A stretch of 44,038 bases of DNA from Actinomyces oris (GTDB taxonomy: Bacteria; Actinomycetota; Actinomycetes; Actinomycetales; Actinomycetaceae). The DNA lies in the NCBI RefSeq assembly GCF_001937445.1, contig NZ_MSKS01000011.1:95655-139692 (forward strand). Direction: 5' to 3'. Every line of letters starts with the position of its first letter. The stretch's first letter is position 1. Shown here piece after piece: positions 34,104-42,979 of the stretch. Below the pieces are notes generated by a model. The model was not told the DNA's origin and ran no database searches. It was given only the letters and a program-made list of their open reading frames with translations. A program made the position numbers and the translations under genes.

Positions 34104-36719
34104 ATGACATCGCACAGTCCTTTTTCCCGGAGGCGCCTGCCGGCTCTCCTGGGCTCCCTGCCACTGGCCGCCACCGGCCTGATCGCCGCCGCGCCCCCGG
34201 CGCTCGCCGTCCCCACCTCTGACGGCCTGGCCGACGTCACCATCACGCAGGTGAACGCGCCCGCGGACGGCCTCTACTCCGTCGGCGATGTCATGACCTT
34301 CAACATCACCCTCACCAACACCAGCGGCGAGGCCCACTCCTACGCCCCTGCCTCGACGAACCTGTCCGGGAACGTCTCCAAGTGCCGGTGGCGCAACGTC
34401 CCGGCCGGGACCACCAAGACCGACTGCACCGGCCTGGCCACGCACACGGTGACCGCCGAGGACGTCAAGGCCGGCGGCTTCACCCCGCAGATCGCCTACG
34501 AGGTCAAGGCCGTGGAGTACGCCGGGAAGGCCCTCAGCACCCCGGAGACGATCAGCGGCGCGACGAGCCCGGTCAAGGCCGCCACGCTGCGGGTCGAGTC
34601 GCTCACGCCGTCGTCGAGCCAGGAGAACTACAAGCTGGGCGACACCGTCAGCTACACGGTGCGCGTGCGCTCGGTGTCGGACAAGACGATCAACGTCGCC
34701 GCCACCGACTCCTCCTTCGACGACCTGGGCCGCCAGTGCCACTGGGGCGGCCTCAAGCCGGGCAAGGGCGCCGTCTACAACTGCAAGGCACTCACCCACA
34801 CGATCACACAGGCCGACGTCGACGCCGGCCGCTGGACGCCGTCGATCACTCTGACGGCCACCGGCACCGACGGCGCCACCCTTCAGACGCTCACCGCCAC
34901 CGGCAACCCGATCAACGTCGTCGGCGACCACCCGCAGGCCACGCCCGCGCCGGCGCCCGACGCGAGCACCGACCTGCCGGCCTCGATGAGCCAGGCCCAG
35001 CACGTGGCCCCCAACACGGCCACCGACAACTACCGCATCCCGGCGATCACCACCGCCCCCAACGGGGACCTGCTCATCTCCTACGACGAGCGCCCGAAGG
35101 ACAACGGCAACGGCGGCAGCGACGCCCCCAACCCGAACCACATCGTCCAGCGCCGCTCCACCGACGGCGGCAAGACCTGGTCGGCGCCCACCTACATCCA
35201 CCAGGGCACGGAGACCGGCAAGAAGGTCGGCTACTCCGACCCGAGCTACGTCGTCGACCACCAGACGGGCACGATCTTCAACTTCCACGTCAAGTCCTAC
35301 GACCAGGGCTGGGGCGGCTCACAGACCGGCACCGACCCGGACAACCGGGGCGTCATCCAGGCCGAGGTGTCGACCTCCACGGACAACGGCTGGACCTGGA
35401 CGCACCGCACCATCACCGCAGACATCACGAAGAACAACCCGTGGACCGCGCGCTTCGCGGCCTCGGGCCAGGGCATCCAGATTCAGCACGGCCCTCACGC
35501 CGGGCGCCTGGTGCAGCAGTACACGATCAGGACCGCCGACGGCGCGGTGCAGGCCGTCTCGGTCTACTCCGACGACCACGGGAAGACGTGGCAGGCCGGC
35601 ACGCCGATCGGGACCGGCATGGATGAGAACAAGGTCGTTGAGCTCTCCGACGGCTCCCTCATGCTCAACTCGCGCGCCTCGGACAGCTCCGGCTTCCGCA
35701 AGGTGGCCCACTCCACCGACGGCGGGCAGACCTGGAGCGAGCCGGTGTCCGACAAGAACCTGCCCGACTCGGTGGACAACGCCCAGATCATCCGAGCCTT
35801 CCCGAACGCCGCCCCGGACGACCCGCGCGCCAAGGTGCTGCTGCTGAGCCACTCACCGAACCCGAAGCCGTGGTCGCGTGACCGCGGCACCATCTCGATG
35901 TCCTGCGACGACGGCGCCTCCTGGACGACCAGCAAGGTCTTCCACGAGCCCTTCGTTGGCTACACGACGATCGCGGTGCAGTCCGACGGCAGCATCGGGC
36001 TGCTCAGCGAGGACGCCCATGACGGTGCTAGCTACGGCGGCATCTGGTACCGCAACTTCACGATGAACTGGCTCGGCGAGCAGTGCGGCCAGAAGCCGGC
36101 GGAGCCGAGCCCGTCCCCGACGGCGGCACCGTCGGCGGCACCGACGAAGAAGCCGGCCCCGTCGGCCGCGCCGAGCGCTGCACCGGAGCCGAGCAGCGCC
36201 CCGGCTCCGGAGCCCACGACCGCTCCGAGCACGGAGCCGACGGCAGCCCTGATGCCGAGCTCCGCGCCCGAGCCGAGCGCTGGACCGACCGCTGCGCCCG
36301 AGCCGGAGACGTCGCCTGCTCCGACCGCTGAGCCGACGCAGGCGCCGGGCACCCAGCCGAGCTCGGCGCCCAAGCCGGGTGCCACGGGTCGGGCGCCGTC
36401 GGTGGTGAACCCGAAGGCGACCGCTGCGCCGACACAGTCGGGGCGGCCGTCGTCGAGCGCGAGCCCGGCACCGAGTCGGAGCGCGGCGGCGACGTCGAAG
36501 CCGGGCATGGAGCCCGATGAGATCGATCGGCCGTCTGACGGGGCCATGGCGCAGCCGACCGGTGGCGCCAGCACGCCGAGCGCCACGCCGACGCAGGCGG
36601 CGAAGGCCGGCAGCAGCCTGTCTCGCACGGGGACCAACGCGCTGCTGGGCCTGGGCCTTGCGGGTGTCGCGGTTGTCGGCGGTTACCTGCTGCTACGGGC
36701 TCGTCGCGCGAAGAACTGA
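34104..36719 (+). CDS. nanH: Secreted, cell-surface sialidase
   Basis: 871 residues. A signal peptide with SRRRLPALLGSLPLAATGLI ends near residue 35 (ALA-V). Two repeated beta domains follow (about 40-160 and 165-275; both have an SVGDVMTF/KLGDTVSY strand and C-R-W or C-H-W with paired Cys). The catalytic six-bladed propeller begins at about 300 with the arginine-bearing YRIP motif (R311) and has several Asp-boxes: STDGGKTW, STDNGWTW, SDDHGKTW, STDGGQTW. DENKVVELSDGS and FVGYTTIAV carry further conserved residues. A long Pro/Ala/Ser/Thr linker leads to LSRTGTN (from 839), a membrane helix and RARRAKN. It releases sialic acid from host glycans. The sorting motif is not a canonical LPXTG. Confidence 0.95.
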   Translation: MTSHSPFSRRRLPALLGSLPLAATGLIAAAPPALAVPTSDGLADVTITQVNAPADGLYSVGDVMTFNITLTNTSGEAHSYAPASTNLSGNVSKCRWRNVPAGTTKTDCTGLATHTVTAEDVKAGGFTPQIAYEVKAVEYAGKALSTPETISGATSPVKAATLRVESLTPSSSQENYKLGDTVSYTVRVRSVSDKTINVAATDSSFDDLGRQCHWGGLKPGKGAVYNCKALTHTITQADVDAGRWTPSITLTATGTDGATLQTLTATGNPINVVGDHPQATPAPAPDASTDLPASMSQAQHVAPNTATDNYRIPAITTAPNGDLLISYDERPKDNGNGGSDAPNPNHIVQRRSTDGGKTWSAPTYIHQGTETGKKVGYSDPSYVVDHQTGTIFNFHVKSYDQGWGGSQTGTDPDNRGVIQAEVSTSTDNGWTWTHRTITADITKNNPWTARFAASGQGIQIQHGPHAGRLVQQYTIRTADGAVQAVSVYSDDHGKTWQAGTPIGTGMDENKVVELSDGSLMLNSRASDSSGFRKVAHSTDGGQTWSEPVSDKNLPDSVDNAQIIRAFPNAAPDDPRAKVLLLSHSPNPKPWSRDRGTISMSCDDGASWTTSKVFHEPFVGYTTIAVQSDGSIGLLSEDAHDGASYGGIWYRNFTMNWLGEQCGQKPAEPSPSPTAAPSAAPTKKPAPSAAPSAAPEPSSAPAPEPTTAPSTEPTAALMPSSAPEPSAGPTAAPEPETSPAPTAEPTQAPGTQPSSAPKPGATGRAPSVVNPKATAAPTQSGRPSSSASPAPSRSAAATSKPGMEPDEIDRPSDGAMAQPTGGASTPSATPTQAAKAGSSLSRTGTNALLGLGLAGVAVVGGYLLLRARRAKN

Positions 36720-36758
36720 ACACGCGATGAGCCGGCTATCCGGCTCGGAGCGCTGACT

Positions 36759-36790
36759 GAGGGGTGGGACGCCGACGCGCCCCACCCCTC
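36759..36790 (+). terminator. Terminator after nanH
   Basis: GAGGGGTGGG, a 12-nt loop and CCCACCCCTC form a perfect 10-bp stem 40 nt downstream of the sialidase stop. Confidence 0.75.
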
Positions 36791-36907
36791 AATGCTGTCC
36801 TGCTCGGCGGAGCGGCCGCCTCAGCGGCGAGACGCGACCGCGCGGACCAGGCTCGCCACCGGGTGCCGGCAGGTCGCCGGGTAGGGAGATCTGCGCGCAT
36901 GACTTTT

Positions 36908-37313
36908 GCTCACATCCGGCGAGGTGACATGGCGCAGATCGAGCCCAGGCGGGCCCTGCGCTGCTGAAGGGCCCCAGCGGCCCTCCGTCCTCACCGACGA
37001 GACGCCCGGCAGTGTCCAAATCGGTGACAAAGGCCTGGAACAGACCAGAACCGGCGAGAAGAAACCGCATGATTCCAACGTTCCTTCTCCCGCACTGATG
37101 GCACCGTGGCTCCTTTGTCACCGATTTGGACACCTGCGCCCTCCAGCGCCCCTGCAATGCGGTCATGTTCGAGCGCGAGAGCCCGTGAGAGCCCGTTCGT
37201 ATGCGTCGAGCAGACGACGGGCGTTCTTGGTCGACCGGAAGAGGTAGGCGGTCTCCTGCCAGCTCGCGTACTCGTCGGCCAGCATGAGGACCGCACGGTC
37301 GTTACTCGAGACG
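36908..37313. repeat. 406-nt direct repeat, copy A
   Basis: This block is co-linear with 38362-38767, from GCTCACATCCGGCGAGGTGA to the ACTCGAGACGA region. It includes a 122-nt inverted-repeat element and the C-terminal part of a yefM-like gene. The two copies differ most inside the inverted-repeat element and flank the yefM-yoeB and higA genes. Between 36791 and 36907 nothing was recognised. Confidence 0.85.
37012..37133. repeat. 122-nt element bounded by 22-nt perfect inverted repeats, copy A
   Basis: GTGTCCAAATCGG... at 37012-37033 is the exact reverse complement of 37112-37133. The interior of 78 nt has no gene. The same structure and length recur at 38466-38587. It could be a MITE-like element or a long RNA hairpin. 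No target-site duplication is evident, because both lie in the same larger repeat. Confidence 0.7.
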
Positions 37314-37318
37314 ACACG
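37163..37318 (-). pseudogene. yefM-like antitoxin C-terminal fragment, copy A
   Basis: The frame reads RVVSSNDRAVLMLADEYASW, then QETAYLFRSTKNARRLLDAY and ERALTGSRART before a stop. This matches the second half of the intact antitoxin at 37586-37837 (VSRKGSAVLMPADEYAAWQE). The N-terminal DNA-binding part is missing, and the fragment starts directly after the yoeB stop. Probably a relic of a tandem duplication. Confidence 0.7.
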
Positions 37319-37331
37319 ACCGCCTTCACTA

Positions 37332-37586
37332 TCAGTAGTGGTAGCGAACTTGGAGAATCACCAGGTCATCACCAGCAACGAGGTACACAAGGCGATGCTC
37401 GTCAGTGATCCTTCGCGACCACGCACCCGAGGCGCCGTACTTGAGCTGCTCGGGTTTACCGATACCTCCGAAGGGATCGCGAAGGGCCGCATCGATGAGC
37501 ATGTTGACCCGTTTGAGGATCCTGCGGTCCGCCTTCTGCCAGTACGTATAGTCCTCCCACGCCGACGAGACCCATACGAGACGCAT
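37332..37586 (-). CDS. yoeB: YoeB-family toxin (mRNA endoribonuclease)
   Basis: 84 residues. MRLVWVSSAWEDYTYWQ and DRRILKRVNMLIDAALRDPF are the helices of YoeB; GIGKPEQLKYGASGAWSRRITDEHRLVYLV contains the catalytic Glu/Arg region and the C-terminal RYHY holds the terminal His-Tyr of the active site. YoeB binds the ribosome and cuts mRNA at the A site. The ATG overlaps the stop of the antitoxin gene by one base, giving coupled translation and the expected antitoxin-first order. Confidence 0.93.
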   Translation of the reverse strand: MRLVWVSSAWEDYTYWQKADRRILKRVNMLIDAALRDPFGGIGKPEQLKYGASGAWSRRITDEHRLVYLVAGDDLVILQVRYHY

Positions 37587-37837
37587 CAGTCCTCCCGGTC
37601 AAGGTCATGCGTCTCCGTCTGGCCCGCACAAGCCTGGCCATACGCATCAAGAAGGCGTCGCGCGTTCTCAGGCGATCGGAACAGGTAGGCGGTCTCCTGC
37701 CAAGCAGCATACTCGTCGGCGGGCATAAGAACAGCACTGCCCTTACGTGAAACAATCTCAACGGCGTCATGATCGGCGTTGACTCGCTCAATGAGCGGGT
37801 ACAACGTCTTGCGCGCCTCGCTTGCACTGATAGACAT
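37586..37837 (-). CDS. yefM: YefM-family antitoxin
   Basis: 83 residues from ATG 37837 with GAGGTG upstream. MSISASEARKTLYPLIERVN is the Phd/YefM N-terminal DNA-binding part; VEIVSRKGSAVLMPADEYAAW is the dimer core, and the C-terminal ENARRLLDAYGQACAGQT is the toxin-wrapping region. It neutralises the YoeB encoded next to it and should repress its own promoter. The intact copy is flanked by two fragments of related antitoxin genes. Confidence 0.93.
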   Translation of the reverse strand: MSISASEARKTLYPLIERVNADHDAVEIVSRKGSAVLMPADEYAAWQETAYLFRSPENARRLLDAYGQACAGQTETHDLDRED

Positions 37838-38007
37838 AAGAGCACCTCTTCCCTCAGACGTACCAGGATACGGTACCATCCGAGACGATAGACTGTAGGC
37901 TCTCTCACTCCCTCACACGGTCCGAGCAGCCACCTACTGCACCTCAAGGGCCTCAGGAGCAGTCACCGGGGCACTTCCTGCGAGGGGCTAGCACTCAGGA
38001 GGTGCGG

Positions 38008-38334
38008 ATGATGTCGAGCTCGTCGACTACCACTGACGCTGACCGGATCGACCCGATTCACCCGGGCGAGGTCCTCATGGAGGACTTCATCGAGGGGTTT
38101 GGGATCACCCAGAACAAGCTCGCCACGGCCATCGGCGTGCCCCCGCGCCGCATCAACGAGATCGTGCACGGCAAGCGCGGCATCACCGCGGACACCGCTG
38201 TACGGCTGGCCAAGTACTTCGGCACATCTGCTGAGCTCTGGATGAACCTGCAGAGCCACTATGAGCTCAGGCTTGAGCGCCGGGCACTGCGCGAGCAGCT
38301 CGACAGCATTGTGCCGCTGCAGCCGGTGGCGTAG
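38008..38334 (+). CDS. higA: HigA-family antitoxin, orphan
   Basis: 108 residues from ATG 38008 (an ATG one codon later and a GTG two codons earlier are also possible; AGGAGG lies at 37997-38002). IHPGEVLMEDFIEGFGITQN and KLATAIGVPPRRINEIVHGK form the helix-turn-helix typical of HigA/VapI antitoxins, followed by DTAVRLAKYFGTSAELWMNL. A HigB toxin gene normally precedes it, but no HigB-like frame is found in 37838-38007, so it appears to be an orphan antitoxin or regulator. Confidence 0.9.
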   Translation: MMSSSSTTTDADRIDPIHPGEVLMEDFIEGFGITQNKLATAIGVPPRRINEIVHGKRGITADTAVRLAKYFGTSAELWMNLQSHYELRLERRALREQLDSIVPLQPVA

Positions 38335-38361
38335 ACAATACAGACGGTATACATGACCGAC

Positions 38362-38767
38362 GCTCACATCCGGCGAGGTGACCTGGCGCAGATCGAGCCC
38401 AGGCGGGCCCTGCGCTGCTGAAGGGCCCCAGCGGCCCTCCGTCCTCGCCAACGAGACGCCCGGCAGTGTCCAAATCGGTGACAAAGGCCCAGAACGGGAC
38501 GGAACCGGCGAGAAGAAACCGCATGATTCCAACGTTTCGTTTCCCGGGCTGGCGACATCGGGGCTCCTTTGTCACCGATTTGGACACCAGCTCCTTCCAG
38601 CGCCGCTGCAATGAGGTCGGGTTCGAGCGCGAGAGCCCGTGAGAGCCCGTTCGTATGCATCGAGGAGACGCCGGGCGTTCTCAGGTGACGGAACAGGTAA
38701 GCAGTCTCCTGCCAAGCGGCATACTCGTCGGCAGGCATAAGAACCGCTCGACCGTTGCTCGAGACGA
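38362..38767. repeat. 406-nt direct repeat, copy B
   Basis: Co-linear with 36908-37313. The copy begins 28 nt after the higA stop. Both copies open with a short frame encoding HIRRGD-(M/L)-AQIEPRRALRC, then the inverted-repeat element and a yefM fragment. Confidence 0.85.
38466..38587. repeat. 122-nt element bounded by 22-nt perfect inverted repeats, copy B
   Basis: The 22-nt ends at 38466-38487 and 38566-38587 are exact reverse complements and identical to those of copy A, while the interior has many substitutions. This points to conservation of the hairpin arms. Confidence 0.7.
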
Positions 38768-38840
38768 TCTCAACGGCATGGTGACTGGCGGCGATGCGGT
38801 CAATGAGCGCCAGCAACGTCCGGCTCGCTTCGTCGGCGCC
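38572..38840 (-). pseudogene. yefM-like antitoxin fragment with frameshift, copy B
   Basis: The frame reads TLLALIDRIAASHHAVEIVS and SNGRAVLMPADEYAAWQETA, like YefM, then loses frame near FRHLRTPG; the correct continuation SPENARRLLDAYERALTGSR is found in another frame and ends at a stop inside the inverted-repeat arm. The extreme N-terminus is lost next to the antiporter stop codon. Confidence 0.7.
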
Positions 38841-38846
38841 GCCGGT

Positions 38847-40452
38847 CTACTCGACGTCGATGGGGCCGTTGATGTGGAGGGTCTCGACGTCGAGGCGCCG
38901 GTTGACTCGTGAGGCGGTGGAGTCGTCGATGCGGCCGGCGAAGCGCAGGCCGTGTACGCGCTCACGCAGGTGCTCGATGACGGCAAGCCGCAGGGCGCTC
39001 TCCGGGCGGCTATAGACGTCGGCCTCACTCTCTGTGGCCGAGTTGAGCACGGAGTCGTGACGACGTGCATAGTCGGCACGCACCGCCTCGATGGCTGCGT
39101 CGTCGTCGACGCCCGCGCGTTCGGCGATGGCATCGAGCTGGCTGATGGTGTCGGCGAGGATGTCGGCGAGGGCCTCGGTCTCCTGCGACTCGACGGACTC
39201 GGCGGTCTGTGTGCCGGCCGAGGGCCTGGCGTTGGCCCAGCGGACCACGTAGGGCAGGGCGAGGCCCTGGATGAGGAGGGACAGGAGGGTCGCGCCGGCG
39301 ACGACGAGGATGATGAGGTTGCGCTCAGCGTAGGCGACGCCGTCGAAGGAGGTCGGGATGGACAGTGCCATCGCCAGTGAGATCGCGCCGCGGAAGCCAG
39401 CGACCGTGGAGACGATGCGGCCGCGGATGTTGGTGCGGCGCAGGCGCTGCTCGGGGCGGCGGTCGAGGGCGCAGATGGAGTAGATGATGAGGTGATGGCC
39501 TGCGAACCTTCCCGCGACCATGGCGATGTAGATGATGGGGATGAGGATGAGGCCGCGTACGAGGTCGGCGCGGGGGAGCTCGGCGACGATGCCGGGGAGC
39601 GCCACCCCCACCATGACGAAGAGGATGGTGTTGAGAATGTGGGTGAGGATCGTCCAGAAGGGGATGCCGAGGACTCGCGAGCCCAGGGACATGTGCGGGG
39701 CGGCGAAGCGGGAGATAACGATTCCGCAAGTGACGACGGCGAGCACGCCTGAGCCGCCGATCTCCTCGGCGATGAAGAAGGTGAGGAACGGGGTGGCCAG
39801 GGCGGTGATTGTCGCCAGCATGGGGTCGTCGGTGATGGTGCGGACCCGGATGCCGATCTTCGTGACTGCCGCACCGACGAGGGCTCCTGCACCGATTCCT
39901 CCGCCGAAGGATAGGAGGAGCTGATGCGTGACGAGACCTGCGGTGACGCCGGAGGAGTCCTGAGCGGCTTGGAGGGCGATGGCGAAGATGACCAGGGCGG
40001 TGCCGTCGTTGAGTAGCGACTCGGCCTGAAGAACGGTGCGGCCGTTGGGGTTGATGCCGCGTCCCAGGCTGGAGACGGCGGTGGCGTCGGTGGGGCCGAG
40101 GCAGGCGCCGATGAGGAGGGCGGCTCCCACGCTCAGACCCGTGAGGACGCCGATGAGGGTGATGAGGGCGTCCGTGATGGCGACGAGCACCGTGGCGCTG
40201 AGGATGATGCCGCGCAGGCTTCGTCGCATGCGGTTGAGGGAGACGGACAGCGATTCCCAGTACATGGAGGATTGGCAGGAAGATCGTGAGGACCACGGTG
40301 CTGGGCAGGTACATCTCCTCCCCCACTGGGAGCACCGCGACTCCCACGCCGGAGGCGATGAGAAGTACCGGGGCGATGAGGCGGAACCTGTTGGCGATCG
40401 CGTAGGCGACAACCGAGGCGCCGATGAGGGCGACGATCATCTCGATGGTCAT
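38847..40452 (-). pseudogene. Na+/H+ antiporter (CPA1/NhaP type), frameshifted
   Basis: A cation/proton antiporter of about 535 residues with one frameshift. The N-terminal frame starts at ATG 40452 (MTIEMIVALIGASVVAYAIA) and reads to VVLTIFLPIL; the next conserved residues YWESLSVSLNRMRRSLRGI are in the -1 frame. Removing one base near 40265 would restore FLPILLYWES, the typical FLPPLLYWE-like helix. Downstream ACLGPTDATAVSSL and LQAESLLNDGTALV contain the ion-binding Asp motifs of the family, and a cytoplasmic tail of about 120 residues ends in NGPIDVE. The gene is otherwise intact, so either the mutation is recent or it is a sequencing error. Confidence 0.85.
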
Positions 40453-40632
40453 GAGGCTGCCGGGTTCCCTTCCTGGGATGAGTGTGGCGAGCGGGCTGCG
40501 GTCGGCCCGGGAGAGGGGCGCAGTCAAGCCCGGCTCGGGGCCAGGCCTGTGTCAGGTCCGGGCCGTGCGCAGCCTACTAACGCTTCCTTCAGCGCCCCTG
40601 GGGATACTCGATTCGCGTCACGAGACGCCGCT

Positions 40633-41877
40633 TCAATCCTCGGCGTGCGTGGCTCGGGTGAGAGCTTCCAGGCGAGGCTCGATGGACTCAGCCATCATGG
40701 TGATCTCCCGCTCGGGGAGTCGGTTCGCCCGCGCCTGGCCCTGCCATCCTGACAGAGACGCAGTGATGCGTCCGATTCGCTCCCGCGCCTCCGATTGAGT
40801 GAGCCGGTAGTCGTTTGCTATAGCCAGGAGCCCGTCGATCTCGTCGGGCATCGCGTCTGCTCCCATGATCGACGTCGCACGGGGCTGACTGAGGTCGGGA
40901 TTCGGGTTGACGTCGAAGACGGGGCTGAGTCCCCAGAGCCCACGGTCGGCGAGGAACCCGTGGTTGCGCAGGTGGTCGTCAGTGTTGCCGAGGGCGATGC
41001 TCGCGATGATTCGGTCGTAGAACTCATGGAGGTCTTGGACGGGCGAGCGAGAGAGATCGCGAATCGCCTCGGCGAGGTCGGCGTAGTCCTTCTGGTCCCC
41101 GTCGGACGATCCAGTGGCTGTCATGGCACTGATATAGCCGATACGCGCGCCATCACGGGTTCTGTCGAATCTCCGCAGGATCAGGATGCTTCGATTGCCC
41201 ACTTGGGTGAGCTGGTGCTGGGGTGTGCGAACGCCCGCTGTCTCGAGGAGGTCGAGAGCTGTGGCCTCCCAGGCCATGACGTCCCAGGAGTCGCCGGAGT
41301 GAGGGAATTTCGCAATGGCGAGGCCGCCGTCGTCGAGCCGGACCGAGGCCTTGGGCCGCGCACCGCCGAGGCCCGTCGTCCCTGTGTCGAGAAGTCGTTT
41401 AACGGCGTCGGAGGGGTCATCGTCGGAGGCCAGTTCGTCGCTGGCGTGCAGTAGCTCAGGCAGAGCGACGAGCCGCGGAACGCGCGAGGGCTCTCCCAGG
41501 AACTCGTCGCTCCCGGGGGCCCGGAAGCGTAGGGCGCCCTGTCGGGTGTCGTCGCTGACGCCCAGGAGGAAGTCGAGGTCGTCCAGCTGACGGGGAACGC
41601 GTCCCTTATCGCGGGCTCGCGATCGTTCGGCCTTGCGGATGAGGTTGCGGCCCCAGCGGTCAGGCGCGCTGTCAGCAAAGGCTCCAACGAGCCCGGGCTG
41701 GTATTGAGCGCCGGGTACCAGGCTCAGGGCTGGGTCGATGTTCATCCCACCGTCGGCGAGGTAGGTGGGGTCGTAGAGAAAGGTGGTGGAGATCTGGCCG
41801 CGCGATCGGGTGAAGTGCGCTTGGCCGACCAGCCGGTGGGGGCCGTTGGCATCGGAGAGGATCTCGATAGTGGTCAT
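40633..41877 (-). CDS. hipA: HipA-family toxin (Ser/Thr kinase)
   Basis: 414 residues. The N-terminal subdomain has GMNIDPALSLVPGAQ and FADSAPDRWGRNLI. TGLGGARPKASVRLDDGG (near 175) is the ATP-binding loop region, NTDDHLRNHGFL (about 297-308) is the catalytic loop, and LSPVFDVNPNPDL corresponds to the metal-binding segment. HipA kinases phosphorylate aminoacyl-tRNA synthetases and cause dormancy. Its ATG overlaps the hipB stop by 4 nt, and hipB comes first. Confidence 0.94.
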   Translation of the reverse strand: MTTIEILSDANGPHRLVGQAHFTRSRGQISTTFLYDPTYLADGGMNIDPALSLVPGAQYQPGLVGAFADSAPDRWGRNLIRKAERSRARDKGRVPRQLDDLDFLLGVSDDTRQGALRFRAPGSDEFLGEPSRVPRLVALPELLHASDELASDDDPSDAVKRLLDTGTTGLGGARPKASVRLDDGGLAIAKFPHSGDSWDVMAWEATALDLLETAGVRTPQHQLTQVGNRSILILRRFDRTRDGARIGYISAMTATGSSDGDQKDYADLAEAIRDLSRSPVQDLHEFYDRIIASIALGNTDDHLRNHGFLADRGLWGLSPVFDVNPNPDLSQPRATSIMGADAMPDEIDGLLAIANDYRLTQSEARERIGRITASLSGWQGQARANRLPEREITMMAESIEPRLEALTRATHAED

Positions 41878-42161
41878 CGGGCGCGCTTTCTAGTGAGGCG
41901 GCCGGCGCGGAGGCGGCCGATGTCGCTGGCCAGGGGGTCGGCCGCGTCAACAAGCTGGTCGAGGATGCCCAGGGCGCGCAGCACCTGGGTGACGCTGTTG
42001 AAGCTGACGTTGGGGTTGCCCGACTCGATCTTGCGCAGGGTGTCACGGGTGATGCCCGCTCGCTCGGAGACCTGCTGCGCGGTCAGGCCGAGCACCATGC
42101 GCCACCCGCGCACGTGCTCTCCGAACTCCGTCAGCTGACGGTTGATCCTGTAGCCCGACAT
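41874..42161 (-). CDS. hipB: HipB-family antitoxin, helix-turn-helix
   Basis: 95 residues from ATG 42161, which has GGAGGG just upstream. QLTEFGEHVRGWRMVLGLTA, then QQVSERAGITRDTLRKIESG and NPNVSFNSVTQVLRALGILD form an XRE domain as in HipB. It should bind the HipA encoded downstream and repress the promoter upstream of 42161. The C-terminal tail is basic (RLRAGRLTRKRAR). Confidence 0.92.
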   Translation of the reverse strand: MSGYRINRQLTEFGEHVRGWRMVLGLTAQQVSERAGITRDTLRKIESGNPNVSFNSVTQVLRALGILDQLVDAADPLASDIGRLRAGRLTRKRAR

Positions 42162-42631
42162 GTCCCTCCATTCACTATGACGACCATCGTAGCCCGAACT
42201 GAGAGTTGTGGCGATGTTGCTAGTCGTATCGTTTAGCGAACGTGGAGTGGACAACGGTTGCGGCAACTGAGGATCGCCCCTCAGACGCCCGGGCCGCCCG
42301 CCGGCGGGTTGTTCAACCTCATAGCCCAGGCACAGGGCGTGGTGGCCGTGTCCTCCGACGGTCCACTGATGCTTCTGAACTGCTACCAGCGGTCGACCTT
42401 CGTTGACCCGCAGGCGACGACCTGCTGACCAGCGAACCTGCAGCCGCAGTTCAAGAACTGCTTCAAGACGAGGTCGCTCATTGGCCACGGCTCGGGCGAG
42501 TCCTTCCAACCAGCCTTCCAAGGCCCTGACTCCGTGGCGATCCAACCCCGCGAGAGTCGGCTGGTGGTGTCCTTGTCTTGAGCGGGGCGACGACGACGGA
42601 GCAGACGGCTGAACTCCGGGCTTGCGCTTCG
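42162..42631. other. 470-nt region upstream of hipB with a short coding remnant
   Basis: The hipBA promoter is expected near 42162-42240. On the plus strand 42291-42428 one frame reads GPPAGGLFNLIAQAQGVVAV, then SSDGPLMLLNCYQRSTFVDP and QATTC before a stop. It looks protein-like but has no start or recognisable family, so it may be the 3' end of a deleted gene. Nothing else was recognised. Confidence 0.35.
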
Positions 42632-42979
42632 TTACGGTTCCATGCCGGATAGCAGGACGTCAAGTTGCCGGCCGAGTTCAGGAAGATCGTTGCGTGCCGT
42701 CGTCACCAGGATGTCGACGTCGATTGACCAATACCCGTGCGCAACTCGATTGCGCAAACCGATGGGTCGACGCCAGATGATTTCCGGGTGACCTGTACGA
42801 AATTCCTCCGGCAGCTTCGCCGCCGCCTCTCCAAGGATCGTGAAGTTCCAAGCCAGAGCATCAGCCTTCACCCAGTCGTCTTCGAGGTCAGCACTGAGCT
42901 GGACTCCGTCAATGAGGGCGACGATGCGGGATATCGCATCCCGCATCTCTCTCAGGTAAAGATATTCAGGCCGCCACAT
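42632..42979 (-). CDS. hepT: HepT-like toxin (HEPN, DUF86)
   Basis: 115 residues from ATG 42979. LRNRVAHGYWSID contains R76-x4-H81-x-Y83, the R-x4-H-x-Y motif of HepT RNases; the preceding NFTILGEAAAKLPEEFR is the typical helix. The start overlaps the mntA gene by 14 nt. The HepT/MntA pair works through AMPylation of the Tyr in this motif by the MNT antitoxin. Confidence 0.92.
   Translation of the reverse strand: MWRPEYLYLREMRDAISRIVALIDGVQLSADLEDDWVKADALAWNFTILGEAAAKLPEEFRTGHPEIIWRRPIGLRNRVAHGYWSIDVDILVTTARNDLPELGRQLDVLLSGMEP

Noticed and set aside
36032-36723. Long minus-strand frames opposite the 3' end of nanH
   Set aside because: They mirror the Pro/Ala/Ser-rich linker of the sialidase and show no independent features.
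36899-36967. MazF-like N-terminal peptide (HIRRGDMAQIEPRRALRC), also at 38353-38421
   Set aside because: The RRGD start resembles MazF/PemK, but only about 20 residues exist before a stop, so the similarity is too short to support a gene or fragment.
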